The position numbers were made by a program, and so were the translations under genes. From contig DF239208.1 in NCBI GenBank assembly GCA_000507305.1, positions 227,856-291,855 of the forward strand: a stretch of 64,000 nucleotides of DNA, in the 5' to 3' direction. The notes beneath the pieces were generated by a model. That model was not told the DNA's origin and did no database searches. It saw only the letters and a program-made list of their open reading frames with translations. Positions 56,179-64,000 of this stretch are shown piece by piece; positions within the stretch are counted from its first letter, which is position 1; each line of letters opens with the position of its first letter. The stretch is from Breviolum minutum Mf 1.05b.01 (Eukaryota > Sar > Dinophyceae > Suessiales > Symbiodiniaceae).

Positions 56179-57265
56179 AGTTTCGAGAAACTCATCATCT
56201 ACTGACACACTTGTGTATCTATTTATTCATCTTTTACATCTTTTTGTTCATCCACAACTGGGCTCTCCCAACGCGACGCCGGGAGAGGGCGTTGTGATTC
56301 GTGGCGGACGATGCACCTCCACTTTTGGCGGGCTATCAAGTGCATTTGGGAAAAAAAATCATGAAATACAGTACAACACAATACATATATAACTTAAACA
56401 CAAGACCCAATAAAAAACAACTCAACACGACAAGGGACGCAACACTTTTCCAACACACACAACCCTGCTCCCCAAAATTCAGCAGTTTGGAACCTCCAAA
56501 GAGCCCACGAGCTCATTGAGCGGCTCCTGAAGGGCAGATCCGATGCAGGGAAACAACTGGGTGTTGTGTGTGTATATATCCTACATATTACAGGTTGATT
56601 TTATATTTGTATATGGGTAAACTAACATAATTCACAAACCGGCAGAGCATTTTGGAGGAATTCCCCTTGCTCCTCAGATTTTGTTCCGTTACAAGAGGCA
56701 CTTTGAACACAGAGGACTTTTCACATTCATGAGACACTCTCGCATTATGAAGCCAAGAACAAATGATCCTGTAGAATTGAAATTTTCACCTGCATGTGCT
56801 GAAGATACGCAAACGTCATGGTATGCCATTCCGAATGCCCGAATATCTCCAAAATAGAACGCAATAGACAAAGATCAAACCTGACGCTGAAATCTTAATC
56901 ATCTACTCCTTCATCCCTGCGCAACCCTTGTTTCAAATTGTCAGCAAAATGCCATGCAAAAAAACAGTATTTTCCATTCTCATCGAAATTTCAAGACTCC
57001 ACCTATATCTAGACCCGGGGTACGAAAAAAACCGTCCTCGACTCCTTCATGGCCATACCTCTGGGGGATTGGTTCACCGAGAGATGACTCCAATCCAAAA
57101 CTCCCCAAGTTTCACTCGACAGTATGTTTCACCTCTCCCAAGTTTCACCAGGTTCGATAGCAAACAATTGGGGAACAAAAATAATCTTGAGGTCGAACTC
57201 AAATGAAAATCTCATGACTTTGCAGGGCATGAAAGTTTGTAGAAAAAAACTGGATTTGACCGCCA
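56179..57265. other. No supported gene
   Basis: Short frames only. Confidence 0.3.
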
Positions 57266-59413
57266 TCAAGAAACGCACACAGAACTAGGTGATGGTAAAC
57301 AAGAAGGATATCTGCATAGCATCCTGAAACTTTCGAGATCCTGTTGTATACACTTCAAGGAGATATAGCAGCTTGCCCACTGATGCTCAAGGAACTTCAT
57401 CTTCCTAACCAGGACGTTATACATACGCGTTGAACAATTCCTCGAGGAGATAGGGTAGAATTGATTCAGTTTTTCTTGTGAGGTGCAAGTATCAGCCCAG
57501 AAAATGGCTCGGGCGGCTACTGTCGTTTGGCCAGCGAAAGAAAACCCTTTCTGAAAAAAGTGGAGACCGAGGGTGGACTGGCTGTGGTGCTTTGAATGAA
57601 TCAAAAATCAAATTTCGCTGCATAATATTTCGGAAACCACCGTTAATTGTCATTGATCCTTGCTCAAAAGAAGCGCTGAATTGTACTAATCGAATTAGAG
57701 AAAGACTTTGGTGACCTTTGGTGTATGATATTTTGATCACATGTGCATATACAAATAAATACAAGAGAAACATGTATCAGTATCATAAATATGACTCTAA
57801 AATTCAACTAGCATCTTGCAGAGCACGGGAAGCTAGCCAAAGTCACTTATTACCATCGCAGTGGCACCACCAGTTCCCGAGTTCGTTTGTGCAAAGAGGA
57901 CCAAAAAAATGCTATATCTCTATCATTCTTTTGAATGAAATACATGCAATAAACATTTGGCAACCTGACCTCAGGGCATTTTTTGGGTACGTCCCCCGCT
58001 AAACCACAACTGTGGAGGATAGGGTATGCCTTTCAGAAGAAACCTGGACTTGACTATCTAGTTGGTGGTTTGTTGCCAACCCATTTGAAAAATATGCTCG
58101 TCAAATTTGGAATCATTTCCCCAAATAAGCTTTTCAAATAAATAGCATTTGAAACCACCACCTAGCTATGACGATGTTAAACATTTTGCTGCTGAAGAAT
58201 CCACCTCCAACTGCCAGAATGGTTGGTTGGGTTCCGACCCTCCCGACAGGCGATTCGGCGAACCCCGAAGTGCATGTCCAAGCGACAAGGTATGCTTCAC
58301 CAAGTTGTCCTCCTGCCAACAAAATCACCATACATGCTACAAAATACTAAGTCTCGGTCCCCTGAGATCTAAAAAATGAACAGGAGGATGGTGATACATT
58401 CTTGTTCATCCATAAAAACATAAAAACACACATAGTACATATTATATAAGGTAGATGGTTGCATGCATAGAGTGGTAGATTTGTGGATGGGTGCATGGAA
58501 ATGTAGATGAATGGATAGATATATAGATATACATAATTATATAGATAGTTAGTCAGTCAGTCAGTCAGTCAGTCAGTCAGTCAGTCAGTCAGTCAGCCAG
58601 CCAGCCAGTCAGTCAGTCAGTCAGTCAGTTAGTTAGTTAGTTAGTTAGTTCTTCAGTTAGTTAGTTTGTTAGTTAGGTAGGTAGTTAGATAGATAGATAG
58701 CCAATAGAGATTCTCATGTCATGGATTTGACTAAGCCCTCCAGGCCACGGGACTGGGTTTCAGCCCCGGTTGGGATGACACACAACTGAGTAAAGCTTTC
58801 AGAAAGAATCAAGCCTCACGGAATTTGAGCACAGGAAAGATAGTATGAGCTGAATTACAGACCCTTCAGAAAAATCCGATCAAATTAGTGAAAACATGGA
58901 ATGATAACTATTTCACCAACTTTGAAGACTCTGAAAGAAAAAAAGAGTTGCCTATCGCAAGCTTCATTACCAACTTGTTCTTCATGTGAGAAATATCTAG
59001 TTCTTGTGTAGATGTCACATTCCGCGGGTTCAATATGAGTGAATTGGAACATATTTCACCAACCCTGATTTGCCCTATTTTTTGGCCATTTTGGGGGGGA
59101 GACGTTTGGTTGGAAAAAAATCCCCACCGGGTTGACCTCAAGAGGGTCTTCCATCAGAAAAAATCTGCCCAGGATTTAACCAAACATTAAAAAACCATAA
59201 GAAAAAAAAACACAGAAATAAAAACCTTTGAATGCTTGGAGTTCACTCCATGCAACTGAAAAAAAAAACTCGTCAAAAGCTTTGAGTTACTAATATATAA
59301 CTCCATGTTGAAAACTGGTTATGTGATGTGGGTTTGTAATCTCTGTGTCTTAAAACTACCAACCACAAAATGTTCGTCTCCTCCAAGAAGCGGTCAGGAT
59401 CCGACAGGTCCAT
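57266..59413 (-). CDS. Minus-strand gene with start and stop exons (unrecognised)
   Basis: Candidate first exon 59364-59413: ATG in AACGCTATGG, in-frame TAA upstream, 16 codons MDLSDPDRFLEETNIL, donor TTGTG|GTTGG. Internal exon 58162-58312: AG|GA acceptor (TTTTGTTGGCAG), 49 codons, Gly/Val/Thr-rich, ending GCTAG exactly at the family-A element A3. Terminal exon 57266-57550: acceptor CCACTTTTTCAG, phase 0, 94 codons and TGA; it has a Phe/Ala-rich start, Arg/Ser/Cys-rich middle and a Ser/Pro-rich end. At least one more exon lies near 57600-57680 and probably one near 58910-59000. The set may be one gene or two. The (AGTC)n tract at 58552 would lie in an intron. No family recognised. Confidence 0.5.
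58058..58165 (-). mobile_element. Family-A TIR element (introner-like), copy A3
   Basis: 108 bp, ends CTAGTTGGTGGTTTG and GAAACCACCACCTAG, flanked by CTAT on both sides (likely 4-bp target duplication). The upstream exon 58162-58312 stops exactly at its GTGGTGG edge on the minus strand. Confidence 0.7.
58552..58700. repeat. (AGTC)n/(AGTT)n/(AGAT)n tetranucleotide array
   Basis: About 18 AGTC units, a short AGCC patch, then AGTT and AGAT variants. Confidence 0.9.
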
Positions 59414-59771
59414 AGCGTTTTCTGTCGTTTATTTTCCGGCTGTTTTGGGACCACTCCACGTGTTTTGCCTTGATATGTGGGTCACCTTGGTCAGAAAAAA
59501 ACAACTACGGACCATGCCATGTTTGACCACTTGTTATGGAAAAATCATACTGAACGGTTGCATTTTTTTGATTCACTCGGCTTCACCATCTATTTAGAGG
59601 AGGTTTGCAAACTGCAGACATTTCCCAAAGTTGAGACTTGAATCCAATCAAGGCTGCAAAGATAAATGGCTTGGCCATGGCCGAAGTGGGAGCAAAAAAA
59701 ACGTTTTTTGTTGGAGTTCACCTCATGGTACATCCAGAAGACATGAGCCAATAGAATGGGGAATGGTTGAC

Positions 59772-60613
59772 CATCATCCTCATCATCGTCGTCGTCGTCG
59801 TCTCCTCCAGATTTGGCCTTATTGAAAGCCTTATCTCTTTTATGCCGAAAGCCGAAAACCATTGCAAATTCACCTTCAGCAAAAAGCAAGTTACAGCACC
59901 GACAGGTCATCCTGAGAATTAAGCAAAATTCCATAGCTATGACCCTGGTGCCGAAGTCTTTTTGTTTTCCGCAGTTCTGCGGTGGTTCTGTGTCCCGGAC
60001 CCTGGTCACCCCGTGGGCTTCGGGAATTTCGGTTTTCATGGCCTGCTCAGATATTGCTCATCTGGGAAGTTAAGGTATCTGTTTTTGGAGTTCACCAAAT
60101 CAGTTTCCATGCCAGGGATGCGCGTGAGATGCAAATGTAAAGCCTCCTGTAGGAACCTGTCACATCACTTTTTCACTTTTGAGTTTGGTTTCAGCTTCTG
60201 AAATTTCAAGTTTTGTCCAACATAAACACGTCACTGGCATTCCGAACGTGGCAAAAAAAAAAACAGACGCTTCTCACTTGGTACTGCTTATATAAAACTT
60301 GGTTGCCCAAGTTCTCCAGACCTCACAATGAATCAACATCTTGACTTGCTAAATTTCGCCTATGTGACCAGGAAGTCCTTTGCCTGACTAGACTGGCTTC
60401 CCAGATGGGTTGGCCATGCGTAACGCAGTCAGCAAACCCACCTGGGTGTGAAACTCATGGCTGCAAGCGATTGCAACGCCGAAATTTCGAAAGCGAACCA
60501 TGTGTTTAGGAATCTTCTGATAGATCCTCCACTCCCCATTGAGGACTTTTAGATACCCCAACAGCTCTGCAGCCTTCACTCCTTTCCAACCACTAGTTGA
60601 ATGCATCCATAGC
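59772..60613 (-). CDS. Minus-strand exons of an Asp-run protein (unrecognised)
   Basis: Exon 60442-60613: TGATGTTCTTAG|G acceptor, one-base lead, 57 codons, CAG|GTGGGT donor; an amphipathic, basic/aromatic sequence (KAAELLGYLKVLNGEWRIY). Exon 59772-59911: TTAATTCTCAG|G acceptor, one-base lead, 46 codons, donor GATG|GTCAAC; Cys-rich start (MTCRCC), a basic middle (FGFRHKRDKAFNKAK), then an Asp run from (GTC)n-type repeat DNA. The phases (1/0 and 1/1) do not join directly, so an exon is missing between. The acidic run resembles many nuclear proteins but gives no function. Confidence 0.45.
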
Positions 60614-60908
60614 CTAAGAACATCAAACATTCGCATGCGATCCGAAATTCAAGCAGGTCTCCATCTCGAAGCTTCCACTATTGGTGAGAGAATGGTCGGG
60701 TTTTTTTACCTGAGTGAAGATGTCTTGGGAGGCTTCCCCTGTATGAAATTGCCATTCACTTCTTGATGTCATTGCATTCAAGGACTCTGTCGCTATACTT
60801 CAGCCATGTAATATACATGTCTGATCATATAGATTCATATAGCCATCTAGCTATCTGTATATGATTTACATACTATACTGTTATTGTCATTGTAATATCA
60901 ACTGGATC

Positions 60909-61081
60909 TTAGCCAGCGGCCACCACTGTTTTTGTTGAATTCTGGTGCTCTTTATCCTTCCCACTTTTGGCCGTTGAATCTGCTGCGGCCGGCACAACCG
61001 GAAAATCGCGGAATCTGCGGTCAAATGTTGAGCATTCGTGGAATGGCACTGGAACTCTGAACCTGTTCAGGATGATTGGAG
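60909..61081 (-). CDS. Minus-strand terminal exon, 56 codons (unrecognised)
   Basis: After TTTGTTTTTGTTTGGAG, two-base lead, open to TAA at 60909-60911. N-terminal half is Pro/Phe/Arg-rich (RFRVPVPFHEC); the tail is Ala/Lys/Thr-rich and probably disordered. It ends a gene whose other exons lie to the right. Confidence 0.45.
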
Positions 61082-61385
61082 CTCCAAACAAAAACAAACA
61101 CTTTTCTTGGAGATACAGATACTCATACTGTATACTGCTAATGGGCAAAATCAAGGAAACCAGATTTCAGCTTGGTAGTCTTTACTATTCCTTACTTTTT
61201 CTTAAGTGCTTTTTGTACATCCCAAGTGGTAATCGACGGATTTTTATCCATCAATGGTATGGCCCAGTATGGGTCTCATTGCGTCTTGGGGAAGTTCTCT
61301 GTTCGTTATTTTGGGTAAAGGGCTTTTAGATACCCCAACAGCTACTTAGCTCCTGAAACCAACCACATCCTTCAGTTCATAGGGA

Positions 61386-61611
61386 TCAACTGCTGGCCCA
61401 TGTTGGATCATGTTCAGGGACGAAATTTCTGACTTTGGTGGGATACCTTTTGGTGACAAAACTGACCCTCGTCTCTCTTTGCGTTTTCTCTATCTTCTCA
61501 GGTATTTTCAGATGTTTGTCAATGTCTCTGAGTCTCTCTGGTCTTAGCCTGGAACTTGTCCTGGTTTCATCAAAATATCTTTTGGATTCTTTTCCTTTAT
61601 CCAAATCCAAT
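61386..61611 (-). CDS. Minus-strand terminal exon, 74 codons, highly charged
   Basis: After TGAACTGTGCAG, one-base lead, open to a stop at 61386-61388. The product is strongly charged (DLDKGKESKRYFDETRTSS, then RLRPERLRDIDKHLKIPEK) and looks helical and nucleic-acid-binding-like by charge only. The plus strand here is hydrophobic and Ser-rich, the usual mirror of a charged minus-strand exon. Confidence 0.45.
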
Positions 61612-61896
61612 CTGCACAGTTCAAGAGGTCAGACTTGAAAAAAGTGCTCCGAAAGGCAAAAGGTGTGAGTGAATTTTCGGACAACCCAACTAACGACTCC
61701 TCCCGCGACCCCCCTTGAACCACCAACCTCTCGTGGAGCCGTCTCAGCCTGATGCCACATGAAAGATACGAGCGTATGACTTTCCCCAGCAGGCCTTCAA
61801 AAAATGGGTGGGGGGGGAAGCCTTACTAAAAATCACCGGAGTGAGGTCAGCCGTTTGCTAGAATGAATGGTTTTTTCAACAAAAATCATTCCGAAG

Positions 61897-62025
61897 ATGC
61901 TGCACTTCCTCATTGAGTGTGAGAATGGCAACCATGAATTCTTCGGAATGAATGTTGCATTTGGCTGTGAGATGGTTTTCTTCAACATGGACCCAGAAGT
62001 TTCTGGAAACTCAAAAGATCCTCTG
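61897..62025 (+). CDS. Plus-strand exon, 43 codons (unrecognised)
   Basis: After AATCATTCCGAAG, phase 0, 43 codons to CCTCTG|GTGAAC, all stop-free. Sequence is Glu/Asn/Phe/Met-rich (ECENGNHEFFGMNVAFGCE). The minus strand is broken by stops. Product unknown. Confidence 0.45.
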
Positions 62026-62766
62026 GTGAACTGTCACGTCATGTCCAACAGGCCAAGAGGGTTCCAACTTGAACGGAGAACAATATGGACAGTTTTTTTT
62101 CTTGTAAATACGCAGTGGCTTCGAACCCGATTCGAATCAGACTAAAATTTTCTGGACATAAGTTCACCATCATCTACTCACGTTTGGATGTGATCAACAA
62201 GACAGGAAAAATACATCTGATCCATATGGTATCACATAACTACTGTATACTGTATACCATTGTACCATCCCACACGAATCCCCCCTTATTTTTTCACAGC
62301 ATTCCATCACTCCACAAAAATCAACCTTCATTCCAACAGCATTCTCCATGTGGATTCCACCATATTGCTGCAACCAAAAAAAAGTTGTCATCTTGGAAGG
62401 CTTGAGGAAACTGCCTCCAACTTTGATCAAGTCAACCAGTCAACCCTGTTCACCTGGCCGCCGCACCTGATCGCTGTGACAAAGATTCCATGCGCAGCCG
62501 GCCGCAGCACACCTTAGGAGGTTTCGCAGGTTGGAGATGCACCTAGAAGCTGCTAGACAAAGGAGATTGGAATCCAACTTATCCACGTCCCTACCCATAG
62601 CCTACCCGAAAACTGGTCTAGTGGAACATGACCTCATTTTCCAGTCTGGCAAAGAGACGGGTCTAGTTCTGAACCAATGCAGCTAGAAGCCCTTGGAGGT
62701 TCACCCTATTCACTGGTTGCTATGGTTACTTAAGGACTTCTCACAAAAAAGAGGTGTCAATCCCAC

Positions 62767-62925
62767 CCTTTTGGCGCCAGGGCACGGCTTGGCAGTCACA
62801 TCCGTGTCCTGCTTCTCTTCCTCCTCGGCCTCTGAATTTGCCACAGTGATAGATGGGCCGATGGAAAAAGTCCGGCTAGCACGCTGGCTGATGCTGGATC
62901 TTATGGGATTTGAAAATACGTACTC
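62767..62925 (-). CDS. Minus-strand exon, 53 codons, Ser/Glu-rich
   Basis: After GTAACATCAG|G, phase 0, 53 codons to AAAAGG|GTGGGA. It contains a basic Ser-rich patch (RSSISQRASRTFSIG) that resembles kinase target sites, followed by an acidic run (EAEEEEKQD). Its acceptor lies seven bases from the end of the family-B element at 62933-63035. The plus strand is also open, but without matching splice sites. Confidence 0.45.
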
Positions 62926-62932
62926 CTGATGT

Positions 62933-63035
62933 TACACCCACGAAAAGTAACATGACAAGAGAAAAAAAACATTTGAAGATGTATCTCCTATTAAAAATGG
63001 TGATTTTCCAATGTCATGTTGGTTTTCAGGGTGTA
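62933..63035 (-). mobile_element. Family-B TIR element
   Basis: 103 bp with ends TACACCCACGAAAAGTAACA and TGTTGGTTTTCAGGGTGTA, plus the core AAAATGGTGATTTTCC. It sits directly upstream, on the minus strand, of the splice acceptor of exon 62767-62925. Confidence 0.5.
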
Positions 63036-63386
63036 TATTATCTAGAATCTAAAAGATCCTGATATCTGATATCTTCGCTTCTCACCACACTCCTAATCTT
63101 TTTTGGCCACCAAGACCCTAATTTCAAGCAACTCAAAAAAACTCAAATGTCACCTGCAAGCAAAACTCAGCTTCGTCGCGAACTTATTCACCTGAAGTTG
63201 CTTACTCTTTGCCCCTGAATCGTACTACCCTGAGCCCCAGCAGCCACAAGGAAGAGATCTTCCTCGAGCACCATGCCATTTGCCTTAGGTTTGTCATTAG
63301 AATCCAATCAGGACCTTCTTTGCCAGGCTACTTCAGGGACCAAAATCTAAGGGTGTAGCACGCGCATGGTGAGGGGGTCCCCAAGT

Positions 63387-63559
63387 TCAGTCATGAGATG
63401 ATTGAATTTTCTTAATCGAAGTGAATTGCCATGTTACAAACACCGCAAAACTGATGACAAATGTATACAATAAGACCCATGGCGAAGACTTGCGGGCTTT
63501 CAGTACAGATTCCAGGTCTAGGTTGAAAATCAGCATCCAGCCACTTAAATGTTGGGTGC

Positions 63560-63634
<75 letters not shown>

Positions 63635-63678
63635 CGTCGTCGTCGTCGTCGTCGTCATCGTCATCACCATCATCACCN

Positions 63679-63739
<61 letters not shown>

Positions 63740-63886
63740 CGTCGTCGTCGTCGTCGTCGTCATCGTCATCACCATCATCACCACCACCTTCAATTTCCGA
63801 AAAAAAAAAAAAAAAACGTATTCCCGGCACATCCAAGTAACTCTCTCCTGAGCCATCTTTGCCTGCTGCACTTCTGCATCTGCCTG
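63387..63886 (-). CDS. Minus-strand gene end: coiled-coil exon and C-terminal membrane segment
   Basis: Exon 63818-63886 (acceptor GTATGTTTTGCAG, 23 codons, donor AATAC|GTTTTT) encodes a helix-forming segment (QADAEVQQAKMAQERVTWMC). The terminal exon is 63387-63543 (acceptor CAACATTTAAG, one-base lead, 51 codons, TGA). It contains one strong hydrophobic stretch (WVLLYTFVISFAVFVTWQF) about 12 residues from the C-terminus, as in tail-anchored proteins. Between them lies the ATC/GTC microsatellite, which could be intron or, read through, a long Asp run. The phases do not join directly (0 to 1), so the connection is uncertain. Function unknown. Confidence 0.45.
63561..63783. repeat. Duplicated compound (ATC)n-(GTC)n microsatellite around a single N
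   Basis: Two copies of the same block order (ATC)n, CTC, (GTC)7, ATCGTCATCACC, ATCATCACC lie on either side of N at 63678. The right parts are identical. This suggests one locus represented twice. Confidence 0.8.
63678..63678. other. Single N, probable contig join
   Basis: Placed between two copies of the same repeat; read as an unclosed or wrongly closed assembly join. Confidence 0.6.
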
Positions 63887-64000
63887 CTGCAAAACATACT
63901 CGACGTTGGCCCGTGAAGGTGATGATCAGATAGGGAGGCAGAAACAAACCACCATGTTAAAACCCATGTCCCGAATATATAGTTCAAATCTAGACGTTGC

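Noticed and set aside
1-64000. CRISPR-like arrays, rRNA and bacterial operons
   Set aside because: Tandem arrays here have no unique spacers, no rRNA cores were seen, and gene structure is eukaryotic with introns.

Overview
The window looks like nuclear DNA of a dinoflagellate, probably a suessialean or Symbiodiniaceae-like species. This is inferred from three things. The Ty1/copia polyprotein carries domains I associate with dinoflagellate elements. Putative coding sequence is cut into many short exons (about 40-290 nt) bounded by AG|G acceptors and GT donors. Intergenic DNA is full of (TA)n, (ATC)n/(GTC)n, (CAA)n and (AGTC)n microsatellites. Base composition is moderate, there are no bacterial operons or ribosome binding sites, and no rRNA, tRNA or CRISPR was found.

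Layout. 1.0-9.2 kb: two trains of minus-strand exons with mostly compatible phases. 9.8-10.7 kb: two terminal exons on opposite strands. 10.8-14.1 kb: a decayed reverse-transcriptase element with an inverted repeat at its edges. 14.4-14.8 kb: a CAA array holding a 190-base gap. 15-23.7 kb: further minus-strand exon trains, with one clear plus-strand exon at 19.5 kb. 24-36 kb: sparse exons, many short inverted-repeat elements, tandem repeats and a 462-base gap. 36.8-38.0 kb: a four-exon minus-strand segment in perfect phase. 38.5-39.3 kb: a plus-strand gene start with a mitochondrial-type leader. 40.2-46 kb: tandem and low-complexity DNA. 47.3-54.5 kb: a young copia retrotransposon with identical 263-bp LTRs. 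55-64 kb: more exons, mostly minus strand.

Most interesting signals. (1) Two families of about 100-bp terminal-inverted-repeat elements sit exactly at exon edges. In all three intact family-A copies an open coding frame stops at AG|GTGGTGG, the element's own end; in several family-B copies a coding frame starts at the element's internal TTTCAG|GG. They look like introners, that is, intron-generating transposons. (2) The copia element contains a nested out-of-frame ORF of 196 codons that looks like the authentic coding frame, and a domain resembling a degenerate C5-methyltransferase upstream of its integrase. (3) Two single-N positions (51028 and 63678) behave like unclosed contig joins rather than ambiguous bases.

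Exon calls were made by eye from reading frame, splice signals and phase agreement. The host proteins were not recognised. Where both strands read well this is stated. No expression evidence was available.
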